From Candidatus Cloacimonadota bacterium (GTDB taxonomy: Bacteria > Cloacimonadota > Cloacimonadia > Cloacimonadales > TCS61): a stretch of 13,107 bases of DNA. The notes under the pieces are model-generated. The model did not search any database, was not told the DNA's origin, and saw nothing but the letters and a program-made list of their open reading frames with translations. Position 1 is the first letter of the stretch, and each line of letters starts with the position of its first letter. Position numbers and translations under genes: made by a program. Positions 1-7,310 of the stretch are shown here, in pieces. The stretch covers positions 1 to 13,107 of the forward strand of contig JAUVKM010000027.1 in the NCBI GenBank assembly GCA_030596265.1. Reading direction: 5' to 3'.

Positions 1-2416
1 AGAACTTTTTGATATTGATGTAGTAGGCGGCGAAGACTATTATATCCAGGTTGGTGGATACAGTTCATCTTATTATGGAGAAGGTTGGTTAGATATAATA
101 TTTACTTCTTCTGGTGCACCAATCATCGCTGTAACTCCAATGACTATTTCTGAAACATTAATAACTGATGAAGTTGTTGTAGTTCCTGTTACTATTGAGA
201 ATACAGGTACAGCAGATCTTACATTTGATATTACTGTTGTAGAAACTTCAGTTTTAGCTAGAACTCCTGCTATTAATCATGTTTCTCCAATATACGATCC
301 AGCTAATGCTGAATCAGATCCAATGATTAAAGAAATTGATGATGCAGTATTAAGCGATGTTCTCTTCGATCTCCAATTTCAGTATGATGTCTATGATGCT
401 TCAGGAGAAGCTGGAATCGAAACTGATGGAAACTTCATTTATGTTCCATTATGGAATGGTAGTGATTACTTAAGATATAACTTAGACGGAACTTTCGTTG
501 AATACTTTACAGTTGCTGGAACCGCACAAGTTCGTGACTTGGCTTATGATGGACAGTATTTCTATGGTGCAGCTGCTAATACCAGTTTGTTCGAAATGGA
601 TTTCACTCCTGGAGCAGAAGCTCTTATAAGTACAATTACAGCTCCTGTATCCTGCCGTGCTATTGCTTATGATGATGCTGCAGATGGTTTCTGGGCAAAT
701 AACTGGTCTGATACTATCACACTATTTGATAGAAGTGGTACAGTATTGAATACACTTACAATATCACCTACATATATTAGTTATTATGGATTTGCTTATG
801 ATGACTACAGTGATGATGGACCATTCCTTTGGGGATTCAGTCAATCAGTTGGTGGTGGAATTCTTGTGCAATATGATATAGCTGCTGGTGGAGAAACCGG
901 TGTTGTATTTGACGTTGGAACCCTGGTTGGAAGTCCTACTGGCTCTGCTGGTGGATTGTTCGTAGCAGAGGGACTTTGGCCTGGATTCGTTACAATCGGT
1001 TGTATGGTTCAGAATGAATTTATCGTAGGATTAGAACTTTGTCCTGGTGACGAACCATGGATCACAGTTTCTCCTCTTACAGGTACAGTTCCTCCTGGAG
1101 AATCAACGATAGTAGATGTAACTCTTGATGCTGCAGGTCTGGGTGATTGTACTAAAACAGCAGACATAGAAATTGCTAACAATGCTGGTGACCCTGTAAT
1201 TGTTGATGTAACAATGATAGTTGAAAATCCTGTTCCAGTCTTTGACCCTCCAACAAATGTAGCTGTAGATGCTGTCCTGGGTATAGTAACTTGGGATCCA
1301 CCTGCAGTAGGTGGAGTAATTATCGAAGATAATATGGATAGTTATACAGTTGGTGACTACATAGGTGTAGTTGGCGATGATTGGACAACTTGGAGTGGTA
1401 CTCCGGGTGGAGCTGATGATGCATTAGTAACTGATGTAGAAGCAAGCAGCCCATCTAACTCAGTAGTTGTTGAAGTGAATCAAGACATTATTCTTATTAT
1501 GGAAGATTATACATCAGGTGTATATACATATGAAATGAAAATGTTTGTACCAACAGATTATTGCGGATACTTTAATCTGCAAAAAACAAATGTACCGGGA
1601 ACAGAATGGGCATTCCAGATCTACTTCCAGACAGATGGAACTGCTTTAGCTGATGCTGGTGCAGCTGGTGCTCTCACTTATGCATTTAACCATGATGAGT
1701 GGATGGATCTTAAAATTGTTGTAGACTTAGATACTGACTGGGCAATCTACTATCATGATGGTGTAGAGATGATAGGGTATCAATATTCACTAGGATGTTT
1801 TGGAGCAGGAGCTCTTCTTTCATTCGGTGGAGTTAATCTCTTTGGTGGTGGAAACGGTAGTGATGTAGCAATGTTCTACTTCGATGATGTTGTACTAAGT
1901 TCTGGAGCAGTAGCAACACGTGAGCTTACAGGCTACAACGTATATCTTGATGAAGAACTTGTTGATACAGTTGGTGCCGATGTATTTGAATATACATATA
2001 GCCCTGATCCTCCTTTTGTAAATGGTGAGAATTATACAGCAGGTGTTTCTGCCGTTTATGCTGATCCGGCGGGTGAATCTGACATAATTGAAGTTATATT
2101 CGAATGGGGTGGAGAAGATTCCGGAGATGTTATTGTAGCAGTTACAAAGCTTAACGGTAACTATCCTAATCCATTCAACCCAGTTACAAATATTGCTTAC
2201 TCAATCAAAGAAGCTGGTAAAGTAACTCTTCATGTTTACAATGTAAAAGGTCAGCTTGTTAAGACCCTTGTAGATGATGTAAGAGAGACCGGTAATTACA
2301 TAGTAACTTGGAATGGTAGAGACAATACAAATAAATCTGTAGCTAGTGGTGTTTATTTCTACAAGATGAAAGCACAAAATTATAACAACACTAAGAAAAT
2401 GATTCTTATGAAATAA
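1..2416 (+). CDS. Large secreted multidomain protein with T9SS type A-like C-terminal sorting tail (5' partial)
   Basis: The frame is open from base 2 to a TAA at 2414-2416, so the start lies upstream of the window; the first in-window ATG (140) is internal. The 804 visible residues read, by nucleotide position: the end of a prepeptidase-like beta domain (2-115), an Ig-like module (about 125-245), a beta-propeller-like region with repeated A-Y-D/F-Y blades (about 365-1040), a second Ig-like module (about 1052-1225), the first half of an Fn3 domain (about 1238-1315), a LamG/concanavalin-like jellyroll (about 1316-1915), the second half of the Fn3 domain (about 1919-2104), and a tail (about 2147-2413). 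The tail has NYPNPFNPVTNIAYSI, VYNVKGQLVKTL and SGVYFYKM, typical of FlgD-like/type A sorting domains. In T9SS such tails direct outer-membrane export and surface attachment or release. I see no catalytic motif, so an adhesin or surface-binding role is only a guess. It is rich in Asp, Gly and Val and looks less AT-rich than the - strand genes. Confidence 0.9.
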   Translation, partial: ELFDIDVVGGEDYYIQVGGYSSSYYGEGWLDIIFTSSGAPIIAVTPMTISETLITDEVVVVPVTIENTGTADLTFDITVVETSVLARTPAINHVSPIYDPANAESDPMIKEIDDAVLSDVLFDLQFQYDVYDASGEAGIETDGNFIYVPLWNGSDYLRYNLDGTFVEYFTVAGTAQVRDLAYDGQYFYGAAANTSLFEMDFTPGAEALISTITAPVSCRAIAYDDAADGFWANNWSDTITLFDRSGTVLNTLTISPTYISYYGFAYDDYSDDGPFLWGFSQSVGGGILVQYDIAAGGETGVVFDVGTLVGSPTGSAGGLFVAEGLWPGFVTIGCMVQNEFIVGLELCPGDEPWITVSPLTGTVPPGESTIVDVTLDAAGLGDCTKTADIEIANNAGDPVIVDVTMIVENPVPVFDPPTNVAVDAVLGIVTWDPPAVGGVIIEDNMDSYTVGDYIGVVGDDWTTWSGTPGGADDALVTDVEASSPSNSVVVEVNQDIILIMEDYTSGVYTYEMKMFVPTDYCGYFNLQKTNVPGTEWAFQIYFQTDGTALADAGAAGALTYAFNHDEWMDLKIVVDLDTDWAIYYHDGVEMIGYQYSLGCFGAGALLSFGGVNLFGGGNGSDVAMFYFDDVVLSSGAVATRELTGYNVYLDEELVDTVGADVFEYTYSPDPPFVNGENYTAGVSAVYADPAGESDIIEVIFEWGGEDSGDVIVAVTKLNGNYPNPFNPVTNIAYSIKEAGKVTLHVYNVKGQLVKTLVDDVRETGNYIVTWNGRDNTNKSVASGVYFYKMKAQNYNNTKKMILMK

Positions 2417-2459
2417 GAGAATTTAGCCCTGACCTATTTTGGGAGGGGCAACTTCTCTT
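2415..2459 (+). terminator. Imperfect hairpin directly after the secreted-protein stop codon
   Basis: AAGAGAA (2415-2421) pairs with TTCTCTT (2453-2459), and inside it GCCC (2426-2429) pairs with GGGC (2446-2449). A T/C-rich stretch follows. The outer arm begins in the stop codon. It could be an accessory terminator or a 3'-end stabilising structure. The loop is long, so it is weaker than the hairpin at 2499. Confidence 0.35.
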
Positions 2460-2474
2460 TCTTATGAAATAGCA

Positions 2475-2501
2475 GTTAGCAATTAGCTGTTAGCAATTAG
2501 C
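2475..2501. repeat. Two tandem copies of GTTAGCAATTAGC
   Basis: A perfect 13-bp unit occurs at 2475-2487 and 2489-2501, a 14-bp period. A related partial TAGCAG lies just upstream. The second copy runs into the stem of the terminator at 2499. Short TTAGC-type arrays like this are common intergenic repeats; no function can be assigned from one locus. Confidence 0.7.
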
Positions 2502-2524
2502 CCCGGTTCGCCGGGGCTTTTTTT
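2499..2524 (+). terminator. Strong Rho-independent terminator of the secreted-protein gene
   Basis: An 8-bp GC-rich stem, AGCCCCGG (2499-2506) with CCGGGGCT (2511-2518), closes a TTCG tetraloop and is followed by a run of seven T (2518-2524). It sits 83 bp after the stop codon and points rightward. On the - strand the hairpin is not followed by a T run, so it should not efficiently terminate comEC transcription. Confidence 0.9.
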
Positions 2525-2574
2525 ACCTTCCGAAGGTTATGTGGCTTTCATTTATTCTCAACCTTCGGAAGGTT
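2525..2574. repeat. Inverted pair of ACCTTC-C/G-GAAGGT palindromes
   Basis: ACCTTCCGAAGGTT (2525-2538) and AACCTTCGGAAGGT (2560-2573) are exact reverse complements of each other over 14 bp, separated by 21 bp. Each copy is also nearly self-complementary, so the DNA can form one long stem or two small ones. The second copy runs into TTTTAT, and on the - strand the first is followed by four A. It could act as a bidirectional terminator between the convergent genes or be a small repeat. Confidence 0.6.
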
Positions 2575-2584
2575 TTATGTCTGC

Positions 2585-2692
2585 ACCCACGATTAAAATC
2601 ATGGGTTGCGTTTGAGAAAAATTGCCTATGGTTATTGCGGTTCCAAAGATAAACTTGGTAACGAGGAAATAGCCCATGACTTTAGTCGTGGG
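2585..2692. mobile_element. REP/IS200-IS605-type palindromic element with no transposase (about 108 bp)
   Basis: The left hairpin is 2585-2606: ACCCACGAT and ATCATGGGT around a short TAAA loop, with one C-A mismatch. The right hairpin is 2673-2692: CCCATGAC and GTCGTGGG around TTTA, with one T-G wobble. The right hairpin matches the reverse complement of the left at 18 of 20 positions, so the two are inverted copies. Between them a third stem can form (2640-2646 with 2655-2662, one bulge). No ORF lies inside. Paired, inverted, imperfect subterminal hairpins are the hallmark of elements moved by Y1 tyrosine transposases (IS200/IS605, RAYT/REP). I infer a non-autonomous relic or REP doublet. 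The segment from 2693 to 2757 shows nothing else I can identify. Confidence 0.6.
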
Positions 2693-2757
2693 AATTAGTT
2701 GAATTAAACAAGTAGGGATAGTTCATTGAGCTGTCAAATAATGTGAGAAGCATACAT

Positions 2758-5109
2758 TCATTTCAAATCATTATCAATAATATTCTTCTCTGAAACAACG
2801 GTTGTGATCTGAGCACTATTACCATCCGATACAATTTGGCAGGCACCATCATAACCTGTTATCATAAGGTTTGGACCCAAAAATTCAAATCTTTCTAAAG
2901 TAATTTTATGCGGAAAATTAAATCTGTTTTTCTTGGCAGTAGAAATTATTGCATATTGCGGATCAACAACCTTAATAAATGCAGGAGAACTGGCAGTTTT
3001 GCTGCCATGATGTCCAACTTTTAAAACATCACAATCGAGGAATTGAGGATAATTATTAATTAAATAATCTTCTCCTTCACGCTCCAGATCACCGGTGAAA
3101 AGTACGGATAAGTCTCCATAATCTAATCGTACAACTATAGAGAGATTATTGATATTACCACTTTCGTAATATCTGTCAGGATGGATGATCTTGAAATTGA
3201 TCTCATTAAAACTGATGTGAGTTGTATCTAATACAGTAAATACGGAACATCTTTCAATTTCCACTTCTCCGGCGATGCTGTTCCATATATTCCTGTTCTG
3301 AAATTCATCAGTTACAATTAGATTCTTTACATCAAGATTTTCAAATACACTAAATACACCACCATAATGATCATTATGAGCATGTGTAATAAGAACATAA
3401 TCTATACTGCTAATTCCATTTTTTTGCAAATAGGGAAGAGCAGATCTGGTGAAGGAATTCATCCCTTTCTCCGGCGGACCGGTATCGATGAGTATTGTTT
3501 CTTTCTGTGCAGTTTGAATGAGTGCAAGATCTCCTAACCCACAATCGAAAAATGTGATGGTAAGTTTATTGGAATTTTGTCTACCCAATAAAATGAATAT
3601 ACCGGAAAGAAATATGATAGAAATGAACAACCATTTGCGTTGTTTGCGAGAACCTTTAAACAAGAATACTAAAGCTGTGAGTATAAAATATAGTAGAATC
3701 AAATGAATAATTGAGATAAAAATGAAATCGAAATGGAGAGGAAGTCCAGCAGAAAAACTTGTCCATTTCTCGAATATCAGCATGATGAACTGGAAGCTGT
3801 TTTGAAATACAGAAATGTATATTCCGGGAAGGAGGATAACGATCAAACTCAAGGGCAAGATCATTCCAATAAGTGGAATTCCCAGAAAATTACCGGCAAT
3901 TCCATTAAATCCAAATTGATGAAAATTGTAAGCTGTAAGTGGTGCGAGGAATATATTGAGGATGAATGATGTGCAGATGAGAATTAGAATCCCATTTAAT
4001 ATTAACTTACCTTTACTCAGGTATTCCAATTCTTTTTTTTTAAGTTTTATAAACTGGAATTTGGGAAGAATATTCAATAATACAAAAACTGCTATATATG
4101 ACATTTGAAATCCAACTAAGAAAAGTTGATTAGGATTAATTGCAGTTATTATGAGTAAACTGGCGAAGAGGATGTTATTGGCAACCGGTTTACGTTGTAA
4201 TATTTTTGCCAGAAAAAATAGTATTATCATAATAGCTGCTCTGGTAACTGATGGTGCCCATAAACAGATCGCTGCATAAACTATTAGAAGACACATAATA
4301 ATAATTCTGCTGATATTTCTCTTGGGTATGAATGCATTTAGAACAGACAGTATAATAAGTGATAATAATCCAACATGCAATCCGCTTACAGCGAGTAAAT
4401 GGCTTAATCCTGCTCTGCACATTATGTTTCGTTTAGCATTGATCTCATCTTTTTCTGCTATCACAATTGCTTTCACGAAACCTGCATGCTCTCCAAATCT
4501 GTCATTTATTCTATTCCGCAAGTATTTCCTGATAATGATAACCGTATTTTTAAAGATGTTAGTTCTATACCCGATCTTGCTAATAGGTGATATTGAATAA
4601 CCGGAACCAAAGATCATTTTTGCATCGAGAAATTCTTTATAATCGAATGAGGCAGGATTAGTAGAGCCTGGAAGCTCTTTTATGGTAGCAACTACCGAAA
4701 TTATATCTCCATAATATAAGTTTTTAGTTCTTGTATAAAATTTAATTTTTCCGGTAACTTTGCTTTCTTTTATCTGATGTAACTCTAAAATAAAACTATA
4801 GTTTCCATCCTTACTCTTTACCTCAGAGATTATTCTCCCTTGAATGGGTTGAGTTATAGTTGAATGAGTTTCCAGTATAGTTCTAATACTATTTTGAGTA
4901 AATTCTGATTTAATGTCGTATCGGAGGATTCCCAAAAAGACTACAACAAGGCAAAAACATATAAATCGTAATTTTTTATTAAAAGATAAAAGCAGCAGAA
5001 TTGGAATTGCAACCATTAGAAATAAAATTGGTAAAACAGTTTGTCTTGCTATAATTATTCCTAGAATCCAGAGAATTGCAGGAATAATCAAAGTTTGATT
5101 TTTTTGCAT
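2758..5109 (-). CDS. comEC: ComEC/Rec2-family DNA internalisation protein
   Basis: This 783-residue inner-membrane protein carries all three parts of a full-length ComEC. An N-terminal membrane pair leads into a DUF4131-like soluble domain (about residues 20-175). A multi-helix competence domain (about 210-510) carries the family signature HLLAVSGLHVG at 237-247. A C-terminal metallo-beta-lactamase-like domain (about 515-775) has FFDCGLGDLALI (520-531), IDTGPP (541-546), the metal-binding HAHNDH (576-581), FTGD (671-674) and VGHHGSKTASS (698-708). In the known family it forms the channel that passes single-stranded DNA into the cytoplasm during transformation, and the C-terminal domain is proposed to degrade the other strand. 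The usual D-V-G-Q-G-D reads D-C-G-L-G-D here, but the metal ligands are kept. The ATG at 5109 has AGGAT and AGGAA just upstream. It follows dxr after 97 bp with a hairpin between, so it may be read separately. Confidence 0.95.
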   Translation of the reverse strand: MQKNQTLIIPAILWILGIIIARQTVLPILFLMVAIPILLLLSFNKKLRFICFCLVVVFLGILRYDIKSEFTQNSIRTILETHSTITQPIQGRIISEVKSKDGNYSFILELHQIKESKVTGKIKFYTRTKNLYYGDIISVVATIKELPGSTNPASFDYKEFLDAKMIFGSGYSISPISKIGYRTNIFKNTVIIIRKYLRNRINDRFGEHAGFVKAIVIAEKDEINAKRNIMCRAGLSHLLAVSGLHVGLLSLIILSVLNAFIPKRNISRIIIMCLLIVYAAICLWAPSVTRAAIMIILFFLAKILQRKPVANNILFASLLIITAINPNQLFLVGFQMSYIAVFVLLNILPKFQFIKLKKKELEYLSKGKLILNGILILICTSFILNIFLAPLTAYNFHQFGFNGIAGNFLGIPLIGMILPLSLIVILLPGIYISVFQNSFQFIMLIFEKWTSFSAGLPLHFDFIFISIIHLILLYFILTALVFLFKGSRKQRKWLFISIIFLSGIFILLGRQNSNKLTITFFDCGLGDLALIQTAQKETILIDTGPPEKGMNSFTRSALPYLQKNGISSIDYVLITHAHNDHYGGVFSVFENLDVKNLIVTDEFQNRNIWNSIAGEVEIERCSVFTVLDTTHISFNEINFKIIHPDRYYESGNINNLSIVVRLDYGDLSVLFTGDLEREGEDYLINNYPQFLDCDVLKVGHHGSKTASSPAFIKVVDPQYAIISTAKKNRFNFPHKITLERFEFLGPNLMITGYDGACQIVSDGNSAQITTVVSEKNIIDNDLK

Positions 5110-5200
5110 ATTCCTATCCTATAAATACATTTATGTGCGAATTAAGTGTTTAGAAAAAAAGAGTTTAAACTAGTATGAAACTGTGCTTACGAAGAAAACG

Positions 5201-5217
5201 ACCTGATCAGATCAGGT
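5201..5217 (-). terminator. Hairpin overlapping the dxr stop codon
   Basis: ACCTGA (5201-5206) and TCAGGT (5212-5217) form a 6-bp stem with a 5-nt loop. The dxr stop codon (5207-5209) lies in the loop. On the - strand it is followed by CGTTTTCTTCG, a fair but not perfect T tract. It could attenuate or end the operon before comEC. The + strand face is followed by TTTTA, but no + strand gene ends here. Confidence 0.45.
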
Positions 5218-6358
5218 TTTTATAATTCTGTTTAGTTTGAATATATACGTCTTTATTTATATTAATTATCTCTTCAATACTTGGATCTTGGAAATTATGG
5301 AACTTATTGATCTGCTTCTCAACAATTCTGCTTATACTGGTGAAACATATTTTCCTATCTAAGAAAAGATCGATCGCAGCTTCATTGGAAGCATTTAGAA
5401 CTGTAGGCAAAATACCACCTTCTATTCCGGCATTAAGAGCAATATCATAGAGTGGATATCGCTCAATAGACAACTCATTGAAATTCAAGTTAGGAAGGTC
5501 TAGAATGTTTGTTCTATGGATTGTTGACTTAATATGATTTGGGTGTGTGAGTGCATATAGAATAGGAATTTGCATATTAGGAAAACTCAATTGTGCTACA
5601 ATCGATCCATCCACAAATTCCACAAAAGAATGAATAATTGATTGTGGATGAATTACTGCTTTTATATCATCGTAAGATTTATGGAACAACCAATGTGCTT
5701 CGATAACTTCTAAACCTTTATTCATCATTGTGGCAGAATCAATAGTTATCTTTGCGCCCATATCCCAGGTTGGATGTTTAAGTGTATCTTCCAGTGTGAT
5801 ATTTTCAAACTCATTTAAGGGCAGATCTCTGAAAGGTCCACCAGAAGCTGTGATAATAATGGAACGTATTTCATCCGGTGTAGAATTACCAATTGCCTGC
5901 AGAATTGCGCTGTGTTCACTATCTACCGGAATAAGTTTTGTGTTTGAATTTTCCAGCATCTCCATCATTTTATACCCAGCCATAACCAGTGATTCTTTAT
6001 TTGCCAGGGCCAGGTCTGTACCTTTAGATATAGTCGTAATAGAAGAACGCAATCCGGCAGAGCCGGAAATTGCGTTCAAAATGATATCACAATCAACCGA
6101 TTCAATTTTTCTTTGTAATTCATCCTCGCCAAAAGTAAGGTTAGAATTTTTTGGAATATCTACAATTTTTTGTTTCAGTGCAGAGTTAGAAATAACTAGT
6201 TCGGGAATATTAAATTCAACAGCAAACTCTAATAATTTGGAATAATTGTTATTAGATGAAGCCAGAACTATCTCAAACTCGTTTGGATGCTGTCTGACAA
6301 CTTCTATAGTAGAGATTCCAATAGAACCTGTTATGCCTAAAATTGCGATTTTTTTCAT
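5207..6358 (-). CDS. dxr: 1-deoxy-D-xylulose 5-phosphate reductoisomerase
   Basis: This cytoplasmic enzyme converts 1-deoxy-D-xylulose 5-phosphate to 2-C-methyl-D-erythritol 4-phosphate with NADPH and a divalent metal, the committed step of the MEP isoprenoid pathway. At 383 residues it has normal family length. Visible signatures are the nucleotide-binding ILGITGSIG (6-14), ANKES (119-123), the metal-binding D-S-E at 146-148, SGGPF (172-176), HPTWDMG (195-201), NKGLEVIEAHWLF (213-225) and HPQSIIHSFVE (237-247), followed by PNMQIPILYAL and NASNEAA (322-328) of the C-terminal helical domain. Its ATG lies 1 bp after the stop of the PorV-like gene, so translation is probably coupled; the Shine-Dalgarno (SD) match, AGGA, is weak and far away. 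Isoprenoid precursors feed undecaprenyl phosphate, the carrier used by the WecA-like enzyme at the head of this gene run. That link is thematic only. Confidence 0.98.
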   Translation of the reverse strand: MKKIAILGITGSIGISTIEVVRQHPNEFEIVLASSNNNYSKLLEFAVEFNIPELVISNSALKQKIVDIPKNSNLTFGEDELQRKIESVDCDIILNAISGSAGLRSSITTISKGTDLALANKESLVMAGYKMMEMLENSNTKLIPVDSEHSAILQAIGNSTPDEIRSIIITASGGPFRDLPLNEFENITLEDTLKHPTWDMGAKITIDSATMMNKGLEVIEAHWLFHKSYDDIKAVIHPQSIIHSFVEFVDGSIVAQLSFPNMQIPILYALTHPNHIKSTIHRTNILDLPNLNFNELSIERYPLYDIALNAGIEGGILPTVLNASNEAAIDLFLDRKICFTSISRIVEKQINKFHNFQDPSIEEIININKDVYIQTKQNYKNLI

Positions 6359-6359
6359 A

Positions 6360-7310
6360 TTATAAATTCAGTCCTACTGAAATTCTATGTGAATTTTCCA
6401 GTTTATTATCATACTCGAAAGAGTAATTTATATCCCATTTTTTTATTTTTAGTTTTAAGCCGGAAGTAATATTGGTAAGATCATAACCCATGTAAAGATC
6501 AACAGCAGAATGGAAGTTAATTTCATAACCAAGATGATAATCTAAACTCACCGGACCAAGTGCAACAGAAGAAGATGTATCTCTCCCTTCAGCAAATATT
6601 TCAGCACGAAGATAAACAGTAGAATTTCGTCTGAAAACAGGGAGTATGAAACTATGATTTATTTCAGAATCTAAAGATGGATTAACAATTTCATGAGTCC
6701 CATTTCCCCAAAGGATCTGAGTAGAAAAGAAATCCCTCAATTTAACAGCCAGTATAGTCTTTTCTGATAATATGAAGAATGTTGAGATATCAGCTCCAAA
6801 TCCAAATCCATTTTCATCGGCAAGATTCCGGTAAGCAATTTTAGGTGTGAAACCAATATTATATTTACCGAATTTTCTGGCAAAACCAAAATAGACAACT
6901 ATATCAGAATTGTTTACTGAACCATATTTATAGGGTCGGTTACTTCCTGATATTGGTTCATCAGGATTTTCCAGCTCAGTTAATGGAATATCATCTACAC
7001 CAATTCTGGTAAGTACTACAGAGAATTTATTTGTCTGTCCCCAGATAGCTGCAGCGGTATCGTAAGAGAGAAGTCCCAAGTATTCTTCAGCATACATAAG
7101 CTCGAATCTATCTTCTTTAACAAGTGTAAGTAAAGCGGAATTCCAATAGGCAAGGCTGGAAGAGTTTACATCAGTTACTCCACAATTACCTAAAGCAAAA
7201 TTTCGTACTCCTGCACCAATTTGGAAAATCTCACCGGCATATTTTGTAGCAGAAAGTTCTATAGCCACGAATATAATCATTATTATTATTACGATTTTTA
7301 ATGTTTTCAT
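6360..7310 (-). CDS. PorV/PorQ-like (UPF0164-type) outer-membrane beta-barrel protein
   Basis: The 316-residue product starts with a clear Sec signal peptide (charged MKTLK, a hydrophobic stretch to about residue 17, likely cleavage after LSA at 19-21). The mature start, AGEIFQIGAGVRNFALGNCG (25-44) followed by SSLAYWNSALL, matches the opening of PorV/UPF0164 proteins, whose consensus has a glycine-rich G-x-R-x-x-x-x-G turn and an Y-W-N-P-A-type motif; here the Pro is Ser. The rest alternates short amphipathic beta strands and turns, as expected for a barrel. In T9SS, PorV shuttles cargo carrying C-terminal sorting domains, and the secreted protein at the left edge has such a tail. Many paralogues of this family exist, so a T9SS role is not proven. 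The start overlaps the pcrA stop as ATGA, and GGGGGAAA lies just upstream of the ATG. Confidence 0.75.
   Translation of the reverse strand: MKTLKIVIIIMIIFVAIELSATKYAGEIFQIGAGVRNFALGNCGVTDVNSSSLAYWNSALLTLVKEDRFELMYAEEYLGLLSYDTAAAIWGQTNKFSVVLTRIGVDDIPLTELENPDEPISGSNRPYKYGSVNNSDIVVYFGFARKFGKYNIGFTPKIAYRNLADENGFGFGADISTFFILSEKTILAVKLRDFFSTQILWGNGTHEIVNPSLDSEINHSFILPVFRRNSTVYLRAEIFAEGRDTSSSVALGPVSLDYHLGYEINFHSAVDLYMGYDLTNITSGLKLKIKKWDINYSFEYDNKLENSHRISVGLNL

Noticed and set aside
140..142. ATG at 140 as the start of the secreted protein
   Set aside because: The same frame is open and protein-like from base 2, no SD precedes the ATG, and an Ig-like module would be cut.
2475..2501. CRISPR-like array
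   Set aside because: There are only two 13-bp units with a 1-bp gap, no spacers and no cas genes.
2585..2692. tRNA or other known structured RNA in the convergent gap
   Set aside because: GGTTCC resembles a T arm, but no cloverleaf, anticodon arm or acceptor stem can be drawn; the inverted hairpins are better explained as a REP-like element.
4190..4420. - strand ORF overlapping comEC in another frame
   Set aside because: It is fully contained in the conserved competence domain of comEC and has no protein-like features.
5121..5134. ATAAAT-AC-ATTTAT inverted repeat upstream of comEC as an operator
   Set aside because: It is all A/T in the arms, short, single, and expected by chance in this composition.
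3518..6245. ORFs on the + strand opposite comEC and dxr (for example 3518-3706, 3733-3969, 4322-4600, 5730-6245)
   Set aside because: They are antisense to well-conserved genes, low-complexity or unlike known proteins, and lack SD or operon context.
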